Positions 12,001 to 22,200 of a DNA stretch of 64,000 nucleotides are shown here, one piece after another. Under the pieces are notes generated by a model. The model searched no databases, was not told the origin of the DNA, and saw only the letters and a list, made by a program, of their open reading frames with translations. The DNA lies in the NCBI GenBank assembly GCA_027627225.1, contig CM051029.1, forward strand, positions 13,619,523 through 13,683,522, read 5' to 3'. A program made the translations under genes and the position numbers. The first letter of the stretch is position 1. Each line of letters begins with the position of its first letter. The stretch comes from Congeria kusceri. Lineage: Eukaryota > Mollusca > Bivalvia > Myida > Dreissenidae.

Positions 12001-12736
12001 TCGTTGTTGGCGGTCATTTTCAGACCAGTCCAGACCTTCGGGACATTACGATGATTTACAACTACCTAAGTAAGATAATATCGTAATGTGGATTTTACTG
12101 AGTTGTCTTTGCTTCTCTAATATATATACTTATACTTTTTAGTATACTTTTTTAACAATGCGATAGCCAGTTTGATCGTCTTTTTATATTTAGAATTTTA
12201 ACGTGTATTTTCTATTAAACATATGCTATGAATATTTGTCAGTTGAATAGCTTATTGAGTACCTGTAAATGTAGTAAGCAATCCATTTAGTTAATTTAGT
12301 ATATGTATTTATAATTAGCAAAATTAATACAATGCGCATTGTGTTCTAATTACTGTGTATTTATTTGTATTATTATTTTCAGAGTAAGCTCTACAACATC
12401 GGTACCTGCAGGTAAGATAAACGAAAGATACATTTCGGTATTACAAAATTGAAAAAAAAATACGCAAGAACAAATACGCTAATATTTGTAAGTGAAATTT
12501 AAAGCATTGTAATATCTGCCGACGCTTAATGTCATTTGAAAATTGCAGATTCAAAAAAATGCGGTCAGTACGAAACACTGTCAGAAACATCTAGTTATGA
12601 ATACTCAGGAATTGCAATGAAAACTAAAACTACAACACATCAAACTGCATACAATAGTCCACATGAGAGGTCAAAATGTATGGAAACGACATTCTTCAGT
12701 GACGACAAAACGTATAACAATTTGGCGATGTCGTGA
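6044..12736 (+). CDS. Gene 1: IgSF receptor (SP, 4 Ig, FN3, TM, ITAM-like tail), nine exons, one frameshift
   Basis: Proposed exons: 6044-6098, 7085-7399, 8685-9018, 9373-9672, 10382-10678, 11080-11373, 11498-11653, 12385-12411 and 12549-12736. Every internal junction is phase 1, as expected for shuffled Ig and FN3 modules. The product would be about 655 residues: signal peptide, four Ig domains, one FN3 domain, one TM helix with a basic stop-transfer run, and a tyrosine-rich cytoplasmic tail. The likely role is a cell-surface recognition or signalling receptor; no ligand can be inferred. The third exon (Ig2) has a net +1 (or -2) frameshift near 8771-8780. It is phase-symmetric, so skipping it restores an open frame. 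The gene may be a working three-Ig receptor, an allele-specific pseudogene, or affected by an assembly error. No gene symbol can be given. Domain order resembles cnidarian allorecognition and vertebrate immune receptors only in general plan. Confidence 0.7.
7085..7399 (+). CDS. Gene 1 exon 2: Ig domain 1
   Basis: Acceptor TTTTCAG before 7085 and donor G|GTATGT after 7399; phase 1 at both ends. About 104 residues with cysteines in VMCYKEQ and YSCSKEN. The TGEYSC stretch matches the usual D-x-G-x-Y-x-C motif of Ig F strands. Asn-linked glycosylation sites are present (NYS, NDT, NRT). No canonical C-strand Trp sits between the cysteines, so this is a diverged V/I-type fold. Confidence 0.65.
7400..8684. 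other. Gene 1 intron 2; nothing clear inside
   Basis: Bounded by donor GTATGT and acceptor TTTTAG. A 98-codon minus-strand ORF at 8161-8457 is Cys-rich but has no recognisable family. It may be chance or a remnant of another gene. Confidence 0.4.
8685..9018 (+). pseudogene. Gene 1 exon 3: Ig domain 2, frameshifted
   Basis: Acceptor TTTTAG and donor A|GTAGGT fit phase 1 at both ends. The frame entered from exon 2 gives an Ig B-strand (LTLTCSTST), then hits TAA at 8789-8791. Shifting by one base near 8771-8780 restores VYWRKTD, DYLDCFCNST, VYTCVLK and FWCSTAVGG through to the donor. The exon is 334 bases, one over a phase-symmetric length. It is clearly paralogous to the Ig exon of gene 2 (20510-20854): DYLDCFCNST versus DYLECFCNST, and SSNNYTISL versus SNNTYTIHL. 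The Cys-x-Cys pair gives extra predicted disulfides, characteristic of this subfamily. Confidence 0.7.
9373..9672 (+). CDS. Gene 1 exon 4: Ig domain 3, with a probable GC-AG intron
   Basis: Acceptor GTTTCAG before 9373. An open frame of about 100 residues carries Ig landmarks: NFTCTTST, IQWFLDD (C-strand Trp) and NLTCNAIYVY (second Cys). Keeping the phase-1 exit used by every other exon requires the break CAAT|GCAAGT at 9672. That is the consensus of a GC-AG donor rather than a GT donor. The next GT (AA|GTTGCA) would leave in phase 2 and lose the downstream frame. The exon contains no long ATG-initiated frame. Confidence 0.65.
9673..10381. other. Gene 1 intron 4
   Basis: About 710 bases between the proposed GC donor and the acceptor CGTAATAG. 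The 68-codon ORF at 9831-10037 shows no domain and is probably chance. Confidence 0.4.
10382..10678 (+). CDS. Gene 1 exon 5: Ig domain 4 (I-set/C2-like)
   Basis: Acceptor TAATAG and donor A|GTTAGT; phase 1 at both ends, 297 bases. This is the most canonical Ig module here: VEFQCSASGYPPPSYRW (B-strand Cys, Pro-rich turn, C-strand Trp), then LKFSRTFTDENISCEA with the F-strand Cys. Glycosylation sites NET, NIS and NGS are visible. Confidence 0.8.
11080..11373 (+). CDS. Gene 1 exon 6: fibronectin type III domain
   Basis: Acceptor TTATGTAG and donor G|GTATAC; phase 1 at both ends, 294 bases. It starts RPDVPKSF, a typical FN3 A-strand. It then has FVIRFRRTYATNWTDV (C and C' strands) and LEELEPGTSYRLKIFSENDI (E-F loop with L-x-P-G-T-x-Y, then the F strand). 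The Tyr corner and the ENDIGKS turn are standard FN3 features. The minus-strand receptor has a damaged homologous exon. Confidence 0.85.
11498..11653 (+). CDS. Gene 1 exon 7: transmembrane segment
   Basis: Acceptor TACTTTAG and donor C|GTATGT; phase 1 at both ends, 156 bases. A short juxtamembrane stretch leads to a helix around LLIGVALACAVGGGFLSLVL. A basic run follows (RKKLQQRRR), the expected stop-transfer signal on the cytoplasmic side. This fixes a type I orientation with the Ig domains outside. Confidence 0.8.
11654..12384. other. Gene 1 intron 7
   Basis: Contains a short direct repeat near 11780-11870 (CGCGCCTTGAATCTGAACTTAA-like, two copies, the first diverged). The ORF at 11814-12086 has no domain and no supported splice sites. 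Otherwise nothing seen. Confidence 0.4.
12385..12411 (+). CDS. Gene 1 exon 8: 27-base mini-exon
   Basis: Between an AG acceptor (TTTCAGAG) and donor G|GTAAGA lie 27 bases that keep phase 1 on both sides and encode a small SSTTSVPA linker. Using the earlier AG, two bases upstream, would give an immediate stop. Its small size makes it a natural cassette exon. The short stalk exon of gene 2 (21743-21781) has similar composition. Confidence 0.5.
12549..12736 (+). CDS. Gene 1 exon 9: cytoplasmic tail with ITAM-like motif
   Basis: Acceptor AATTGCAG before 12549; the frame ends at TGA 12734-12736. The about 61-residue tail contains YETL (from 12569) and YSGI (from 12602) separated by seven residues. 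That fits the ITAM consensus YxxL/I-x(6-12)-YxxL/I. A further YNNL sits near the C-terminus (12713-12724); its Y-x-N is a Grb2-SH2-type motif. A possible poly(A) signal AATAAA follows at 12862-12867. Signalling through SH2-domain kinases or adaptors is inference from motif spacing. Confidence 0.7.
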
Positions 12737-12861
12737 CTGGACGAACTTTAAACAATGGACACCTTTTACTGGTTGCCGAGACGTAAGCCAGCTGTGATCT
12801 TCCACGTTTTGTTGAGCGTATTGTTTAAATTTATGTTCGAATGCATTTGCATCCACAAACA

Positions 12862-12867
12862 AATAAA
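12862..12867 (+). terminator. Candidate poly(A) signal of gene 1
   Basis: AATAAA lies 126 bases after the proposed stop codon of gene 1. The motif is common in AT-rich DNA, so support comes from position only. Confidence 0.35.
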
Positions 12868-12948
12868 CACATATTGCTACGCACAATACTTTTTTACGAA
12901 AGCAAACGTCAAGTTAAAAAGTAATATTATTATATAACTTTATATTTT

Positions 12949-13236
12949 AGATAATCTGTTATTGAAAACGATGTACAGCCAACAGGTTTAAAAGAGTGGG
13001 TCGATTATGCCATTGATGAAGAAGAATGGACAATTAATTTTAGAAAACAATTCTGGACTACGAAAGATAGCTACTTACAATGGTTCCAAGTTAGAAGTAT
13101 ACACACAATCTTAGGAACAAATGCTTTATTGTTTGAAATAAAAAAGAGCCATACTAAATGGTCTTTCTGGAATCAACATGAAAAAACCGTTTTTCATGGA
13201 ATTAAGAACAGACCGATTTCTGTTAAGAAGTAAAAA
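12949..13236 (+). mobile_element. LINE fragment (C-terminal part of ORF2)
   Basis: A frame without an ATG runs from about 12965 to TAA 13231-13233. It encodes EEEWTINFRKQFWTTKDSYL followed by LQWFQVRSIHTILGTNALL. The W-x-x-x-F and QWFQxRxIHxILGTN pattern is typical of the region after the reverse transcriptase in non-LTR retrotransposons. The fragment lacks both the RT domain and a 3' tail. Confidence 0.6.
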
Positions 13237-14448
13237 GTAACATTATAAGAACACTGTTATTTTCTTGTCATTAACTGTATATATTTCATTTTAGGAAACC
13301 GCACAAATGTAAATGCTAAATTAGATATTTTGTATCTTGACATTAAGCGTTATATGTTCTATTGCAAAAATGAAAAATGTATTCCCCGCTTTGCTGGTTT
13401 AAAAATAGTTTGATTTTAGCATATTGCATATATAAACATAGAAAACGGTCAGACACAGACATAGAACAAAGGTCTTTGATACTAAGCTTGTGAATTATGA
13501 TTATTGCTTAAAATATACATGTATGTTAATACGTTGATGCCAGAAATGTAAAATATATATATATATAAATTAAAATTTGTCGCAAATATATACATCAAGT
13601 TACTATTATATATATTATTCAGAATATTAACTTTTTAAACTTCACTATGCATTTTTTTTCTTTATTTATCTTTACATTTTATACATTTGTTAAGAACAAT
13701 ACTTAGCCTGCTGTGATAAGGTTGTGATCAGAGGGTTTGCAATATACCATATAATAATTACATATCCAAATGCATTAACAATACCATATTTATTATACGT
13801 ATCTAAAGCATTATGCTTTCTAATTGTTATATATTGTAACTACCGCGGCGCTATTGTGTTTATTTTATTACCCATTCAAGGGTTCCAGAAAAAAAAATGC
13901 CTGCCAGTTTGTAATATGCCAAGTGAACAACAAATCTTCAATTAAAGTATATATACCCATGTTACTTATCCGCATTGATTATGAAACCGTTAACATATAT
14001 CACGCACCAACTATCATGCAACGTATTTTACGTCGAAACGAAAGTACTAGATTTAATACGTGTATATCAATTTGAGTTTAATAACTATCAGAATACAGAG
14101 TATTATTATGTTCTTTACTATACATAGTAACATATTTGTATAGGAAACAAATAATTAACCTCAAGCAATCATTCCAATACAGGTAGTTCCGGTCATTTCA
14201 CGAGTGCAAAACAACTCGCCAAAATTCACGTGCGCGTAATGACGCAATCTTTTTTCTGATTATTAGTTTAATATTTTGTACGATTTTATTTTAAAACTCG
14301 GCTGAACAAAATGAAAAAATGTCATATGTTTCTGTTCCTGGTTCTATTAATTTGTTTTCAACGGGAAAACATGTACAGCTATATAAAGTTCTGAGTATGT
14401 TATGACGTATCAATTTTAATCAGATGACGCCATAAAACAATCTAACTT
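13237..14448. other. Non-coding AT-rich sequence
   Basis: Contains a short (TA)n tract near 13553-13567. The overlapping ORFs at 13724-14075 show no domain. Nothing else seen. Confidence 0.4.
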
Positions 14449-14522
14449 CAATCTTTATTGTAATATTATTGTTGTATATTTTGTGTATGTGCTGGTTCCC
14501 TTTTATATCTCAATAAAGATTG
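14449..14522. repeat. Inverted repeat with poly(A)-signal arms
   Basis: A perfect 12-base inverted pair CAATCTTTATTG (14449-14460) and CAATAAAGATTG (14511-14522), with about 50 bases between. Each arm contains AATAAA on one strand. It could be a short foldback element or a bidirectional 3'-end signal. Confidence 0.5.
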
Positions 14523-14768
14523 AATTGTTATATCTAACGTAATATCCAAATACGAAAAGACAATGAATTCATTAACACATTAAATGTTCAAAAATTATAT
14601 TACACTAGTTGTGTTCACGTTTTGAAAGATGATAGGAATGCTATAGTTTAACATATTAAACGACACAAGCCGTGCCGGAAGTGGTTATTGTATTAACCCT
14701 TGTTTAATAAGTTCTTAGTAAGACAAGAAGTACTAGTTGAAGGAGTATAAATAGTTTTAATATTAGGA

Positions 14769-15190
<422 letters not shown>

Positions 15191-15260
15191 GATGAAGAAG
15201 GGACGTAGCTGTATATGTTGATACCATGAATCAATATATATAGAATAGTATTGTAGTATT

Positions 15261-15384
15261 GTGTTTTGAGAACATGTATCAGCCGAGTTGGTTGAGTCAA
15301 GTTGTATCGCACGATAGGCGCAGCTCGAGTGCGATGCTACGTGACACATCCAACGAGATTTAATACATGTTCTAAGAACAAAAT
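15261..15384. repeat. Foldback (hairpin) element, copy 1
   Basis: Left arm TTGAGAACATGTATCAG and right arm ATACATGTTCTAAGAA pair when folded. The complementarity continues inward to ATCGCAC and GTGCGAT. A related foldback sits at 45905-46002, so this is a dispersed small foldback family. Confidence 0.6.
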
Positions 15385-16204
15385 ATTAATATAATATTAT
15401 ATATATTATGTACCTTTTCGGCATACTTTTCTTTTAAAAAAGAATCACGAACTATTTTATATCACGAAAACAATGCTTTTCTCGGGAATGAGGAAAGCAT
15501 TGATGACGGCATTATATGACGTCTTTTACAACTAGATAAAACACATGAGCTCCGAATGGTTTTGTGTTGCTTTGTTTTCTTTATATTATAATTAGTATTG
15601 TTTTTGATTAAATGCATAATAAATGACCATCGGTGTATGTTATTCTATTTTGCCTTGTGTTTCACAATGAAGAAATCGAGATACTATTATTTGATTGTGA
15701 TAAAACAGCAGTAAAACTGAGTGCTTCTGGAGATGTTGAACAATGAGTGATGTATGAAGAATGCTGTTTTGGCTGCCACTAGGAAGAAACATTTACCGGA
15801 GTTAAGATTATCAACTGCTTTTATTAATGTTCTGTTTATTTTATAAATGTATATTACAGACTAGATATCTACACATACACTTTTGAAATTGTAAATATGC
15901 ATTCCGATTATTTCCGATTTCGATCGCGTGTTTTTGACATAAAACGTAGTCCGGCTACTAATATGATACGGAATCAGAAAAAGCTATTAGCGAATGCACT
16001 TAACCGTATCCGTATGTTGAATACATTATGTATTGCTAACAGAAGAACGATAGGAATATAATAAAAATCAATGTCATTTTGGGTGTGTTGCAATACTTTG
16101 ATTTGTTAACCAACTTTGTTATTGAACGACATCGGCTTATAAACCACAGTGTTTACAATACGTTTGTATATCGATGTCGACTTGTTCGCGTGTTACGCGT
16201 TAAA
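15385..16204. other. Region upstream of gene 2; nothing clear
   Basis: AT-rich unique sequence with no exon or strong promoter motif. A TATAATAAAA-like run lies near 16056. Confidence 0.35.
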
Positions 16205-16259
16205 ATGGATATGTTCAAGTTAGGTTTAATATCTTTGGCCTTACAAACCAATATACAAG
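16205..16259 (+). CDS. Gene 2 exon 1: signal peptide
   Basis: ATG at 16205 opens MDMFKLGLISLALQTNIQ, a lysine followed by a hydrophobic core, ending in phase 1 at G|GTAATA. Length (55 bases) and exit phase are identical to exon 1 of gene 1. The longer upstream frame from 16079 lacks signal-peptide character at its start. Confidence 0.5.
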
Positions 16260-19200
16260 GTAATATAATATAATATTACTACTATACTAATACAACATAG
16301 TAGTATTAGTAGTATTGGTGTAGTTGTATCAATAGCAGCAGGAGTTATTTTAGTAGTATTAGATTAAGTAGCCTTGTAGTAGTATGTGTTTGTGTTATTG
16401 TTGATGCTGCTGTTGTGTTTTTTGTAGCAGCAGTGCTGTTTCTACTGAGATTTTTAACAGTTATTACATTACATATGTATTACCTGTCCAAAATATGCAG
16501 TGCTCATAGAGAATATATATTACAAGAAACGTGTAAATTCCACGAACACAAACTTTGTAGAACACAATGCGTTAAAGTCAGCAAATAATAATTTCTAAGT
16601 AACAGTGACCTTGACCTTGACCCCACCAAACCCATAAGCAGTCACAAGCGAGCTCTATGGTATCTACATATGAAGTTTCATTAAAATATCTCAATGTCTT
16701 CTCAAGCTATAAAACGAAACCTTTTTGTCTTTCTTTAGTAACGGTGAGCTCGAGCTGGACCCCACTCACCAATTACACAATCCCGAGCTATGTATAAATA
16801 TCAAGTATCTATGTATGTAGTTTCATGTAAATAGCTAACTGTATTCTCAAGTTATTGAGCGGAAACCATTTATATATTTTGTGTTACGGTGCCCTTTACC
16901 TTAACCTCACCCACTTCATACGCAGTCCTTAGCGAGGTTTTGATATAAGGTTTATATGCATTATGTTTCATTAAAATATCTCAATGCGTTCTCAAGTTAT
17001 TGAACGGAAAACGTTTTTCTATTTTAGTAACAGTGACCTCAATCCCATCCACCCCATATGCAAATCCAGGCGAGGTCTCCATATAATGTATATATGTATA
17101 AAGTTTCATTACATTAGCCCAATCCTTTCTCGAGTTAGAGAGCGGAAACGAAAAGTGCTCTAAATGCATGACCGCCAGCCCGCCCAACGACAATCCCAAG
17201 TTAGGTCTCAATTTGACGTAATTATGTATGAAGTTTCATTCAAATATCTCAATGCATTCTTATGTTATTGAGAGAAAACCGTTTTCTATTGTTAGTAACA
17301 GTGACAATGACCCAACCCACCCCATATGCAATTGCAGGCGAGGTCTCAATATAATGTATCTATGTATAAAGGTTCATTACAATAGCCCAATCCGTTCTCG
17401 AGTTGGAGAGCGGAAACGAAAAGTGCTCTGCATGCCTGCCCGCCAGCCCGCCCAACGACATACGCCAATCTTATAACCGAAATCTTTTTTTAAGAAAAAT
17501 TTGGTTAAAATATACATAATTACGAGGGTCATTAAATAATAAGTGAGAATATGCCAACATTTAAAACGCAAATCATTTCAACATTTATACCTTACTACAT
17601 TCGTTCAATATAGGATCCACCCATTTCAACCACAGAAGTCCATCGGTGTGGAAGACTTTTAATCCATGTTGCTAGGCAACTAAAGTTTATAAGTCATATT
17701 CAATTGGTAACTTCAACTTCTAGACTGTCTAAATCGTCAAAGCGAACGTCTCTGAGTGGTCCTTTCAACTTGGGAAATAAGTCAAAGTCTGGTAGACTCA
17801 CATCTGGCACATAAGATGGGTGAGCCATCACAGTTGTATAACGTCATCAGTGACTTGACCGCCCCCGCTTTATGAAAGGCGGCGTTGTCATGCAGTATTC
17901 ATGAAGTGGTTTCCATTAGCTCCGGACGATGTTGCGAATAGTAGGTCGCAAGGTACTCATAAGAGATGCACGATAATACTCTTGGTTGCCAGTTTTTTCC
18001 ATCCGGAAGCCGGCGAGCAGACAAAACGCCTTTATAATCATAGGTGAAAATCATCAACATTTTTAATTCTGGTTCATAACTTCTATCCAAGTCGCATCTA
18101 TTACTATATACAATCCTATTGAAAAATATATTACCTTCATTCTTATATCTTTCGAGTAACTGTTTTGCAACCTCCACTCTTGCCAGTTTTTGTTCTGTGG
18201 TCAGTACGTGGGGTACCCAAATCGCGGCAATACGTCGCATGTTCAACTTGTCAGTTAGAGTTTTATGAGCCGATCTGTGACTTATACCGACTTTCTTGGC
18301 AGCTTCCTCACATGTGTATCATCGATCATTCTGTAAATAACAGCTTTACTTTGTGGACATTTTCATCACTTGTTGCCTCTGTTGCCTAAGCTTTCGTCAT
18401 TCTCAACACAATACCTCCCTTCCTTCAATCGAGCAATCCATCGGAAAACGGCTGCTCGAGAAATTGCTTGCTCCCGACATACCTTGTGTATTATTTGAAA
18501 AATCTCTGTATCGGTGCTACATTTTATATACTTGGCCATCGTTACAAAAGTTCGCAAATATGTTATCTGTCACATCAAACACGTCTATTTTTAAACTAAA
18601 ATTAACAAATGTCAATGTACTATCACATAACGAGTTCACTTGCTAAATAAATACAGTTGTACATCATTGATTAATTATTTAAATATGTCAGTTGGCGCGC
18701 CGACAAGAATGATAGACATTCTTATCCTAGCCTATTCATCCCGTTGTCACCGACTTATGTTACATTCATATGTTGACTGGTGACCGGTCATGTTCACTAA
18801 TTGTTTTACTCAATTGATCAAAATAAAGAACAACGTGAACTTTGCATTTTACCGGTAATCACGAGTAATAGATAATATCAAAAGTCGTCGGTTACACTCC
18901 AGATCACATATCATAAAACAACAGCTTGCAGACACGTGAGAATAAGAGTTTATATTGGTAGTGGTCAGCCTTTCATTCCTAAGGTCCTGGGTCCTTGACA
19001 GACGCAAATATTATTTCCATCTACTGTTTTCACAGAAGATAAGGAGTTGCTTCTCCAGAGGTTTTATCAATTGTAAGAGAAAACATTTTTTAGCAGTTGT
19101 ACCATACAATATTATGTGAGTAACTTTCTTTAAATATTTTAAAGAGAACAGAGTATTATCATTATACAGACTTTGGCTAATCAGTTATCTTGCCAGACAT

Positions 19201-22200
19201 AAAATTTTTAAATTCACATTTGTTTTGACAGGCCTTACATATTTCGCTCATACATAATAATAAGCTGTCACTGTGTTTAGTTTTACATAGGGCCTCAAGG
19301 CATTAGCTACAGATTTGACAACATATCCAATTAAAAACGGCATGATTGAGAGACAAATTGCACATTACGACACAACATATATGTTAAAGTCTGGTTTTAA
19401 TAAGCAATATATATTTGAACATTGTATTTGAAGATGATAAATCGCCAAGCTATGTATCTGTGTATGTTTTATTTATAATGTTGACACAAATGTTAGTTAA
19501 ACACCGAACGTAGGATTAATTAAATGAAATTATGGGAATATTTTCATTTAAACGTTTGACATTTTGGGAAAAACATGTTATTTTGTATAACAGGCCGTGT
19601 TTGATGATTCTGTCTTGTTAACAAGAATATAATTCAGCGATTTTTATTTTCTGAACATAAGAGCTCTGAACGAAATGTAACAAATATTACTTCGCAATAA
19701 AAACATTAACATTTAAAACCACTCTATTTAATTTCACATATGTAATCCCCCTTAAATTGCCCAAAATGCCTATGATAACGGTCAAGACGTTTCATTTCAA
19801 AGTTATTATAGGGTCATTAAAGTGCCCGCATACACGAGACCTGAAGAGTCCTTGGGAGGTGAGACTGTTTCCTTGATATCTTCGATTTGTACATATCGAA
19901 GCTTGGTGTTTAGAGCAAATTTAACAATCGAAATAACTTTAATCATTATATTTTATGTATAGAGTGCAGGTGATCATTTTAATTTTGTAAATGGTGCCTT
20001 TTATGAATATGTCTGCATATATTGTGTGTATACACACGTACATAATTTAGTAGATGGTCACATTGTTATTTATGAGGCATGTGTAACAGTAAGTGGAATA
20101 CTTGCATACGCGTAATGTATATTCCATATTTCGCTAGTAACATTAGGGATTTGAACCACTGATTCATATATACACTTTTAATACGATTTTATTGTCAAAA
20201 TATTTGCAAAACATTCTGCTAATTCAAACATTTAATAACGGGTCGTTAGTGCCAATCGGGATAGGTGTTTAAGACCAATAGCCAAGTTTCATCGGACGTT
20301 ATGATATAAAAATTAAATAATTATATACTATGTTAAATTTAGATTTGATTTGCTCTAACACCGAGTTTTGTCCAGTATTAAGCGTAAGTGCATTCAGCGC
20401 TTTGATTATACCCGTATCAATCAACCAATTGTGTAAAATCTTTACAAGAAGAACCAATATAAGTTTACCGCATAAGCATTTTATCTCTAATTTTTTCCTG
20501 CATTTTTAGATGCGCTGTCAACAGAAACGGTTCAGTTGGAAGGACCTATTGGAGAACAGAATATCGGAAGTAAAATATCATTTGTATGTTCGACATCATC
20601 TCCGGCCACCCTTATAAACTGGTTAAGGACACAAAACGGAAGTTCTCAACAAACAATCGTGATTCAACAGATTGACGGAAACAATTGTTATGACAATGCT
20701 CCCGACTACTTAGAATGTTTCTGCAATTCAACATGGTACACGTGTGCTATAAAAGCAGCAAATTCAACTAACGAAGGAGAAAGCTGGCGTTGCTCTGCTA
20801 GTATAGGGAGTATCATTACATTCAGCAACAACACCTACACAATACATCTTAATTGTAAGAATTACGTTATAAGCAAAATATGTTGTATATAGCACAAACT
20901 AAATCATTGTATAAAATGAGTTGGTCACATTTGTATATATTACACATATTTAACAGTAAGTGGAATACTTGCATAAGCGTTATGTATATTCGATATTTCG
21001 CTAGTAACATTAGGAATTTGAATTACTGATTAATATCTACAATTTTAATACTATTTTATTGTCAATATCTTGGCAAAACATTCTGCTAATATAAACATTT
21101 AATAACCGGTCTTTAGTGCAAATCGGGATAAGTGTTTAAGACTAATAGATAAGTTGCATCAGACGTTATGTTAAAACAAATAAATTGGAATACAAATGTA
21201 TAAGTGTACAGTGCACTAGTTAGCATTTTCAGCAGCTATTAATGAATGTTATACGAATACTATTTGTTTAATGTTATTCTTGATTATTTATAATAATATA
21301 TCATATAAAATATTATTCAAAACTGATGACTGATATTTGTTAAGAAAGACAAATCAAGAATATATTTCGAAAATGCTCTGTTAAATTTAGATTTGATTTG
21401 CTATACACACTGAGTTTTGTCCAGTATTACGCACAAGTGCCTTCGGCGCTTTGATTATACCCGTATCAATCAAACAGTGGTGTAAAATCTTTACAAGAAG
21501 AACCAATATAAGTACTCTGCGAAAATCACAGGTTTACCGCGTTTCATCACTAATTTCACCATGCATTTTTAGATGCGCTCTCAACAGAAGCGGTTGGAAG
21601 GACCTATCCAAACAAAATCATTGTATATTATTGGTAAACATCTTTGTTTAAAAACAAGCAACGCTTGCGAAACAGCACTTCAGTGACAGTATTGTATCAA
21701 TCGTTAACAAAATAGTATTGGCTTTTATTTTTTATTTTCTAGTTGCCAATGGTTCAACAAGCACCGAAGGGCCTACCAATGGTAAATTTTACAATTATAC
21801 ATTCAGTATTGCGTATTTCACATTATTCTACGTTAACAATCATAGCATATATGTAAAATTTATACCAAATACAGCCATGCGTGGATAATGTTATCAATAA
21901 GATGTGTTATCCTAAGAATTAGTTTTCGAAACTTTTTAAAATTATGAAAAAAGGAATTAATTTGCTTTATCTTTTGCTAATGACAAAGGTTGCAAACTAT
22001 ACCGTCACGCAAATCTGTTCGTTTAATTCCACCAGTTAGGTAATACAATAATAAAGGCGTAGTGGAACAATACATCATTACTATAAAATCAGAAACAACG
22101 CGACTGTCCGCTGCCGATAACATGTATAAGTGGCGTCAGCGCGGTTTTGACTTACTGTAATAAATATATGTACGCGTGTATGTGTAACTATAATTAAGTC

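Larger units (their letters stand above)
20086..21600 (+). repeat. Tandem segmental duplication around the gene 2 Ig exon (about 865-base shift)
   Basis: The stretch from AACAGTAAGTGGAATACTTG at about 20086 recurs at about 20951 with high identity (TTTCGCTAGTAACATTAG, ATAATACCCGTATCAATCA-like and ACAAGAAGAACCAATATAAG blocks). The second copy reaches the start of the Ig exon (GATGCGCTCTCAACAGAAGC near 21573). It then loses the rest of the Ig domain, leaving a truncated duplicate exon. Confidence 0.75.
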
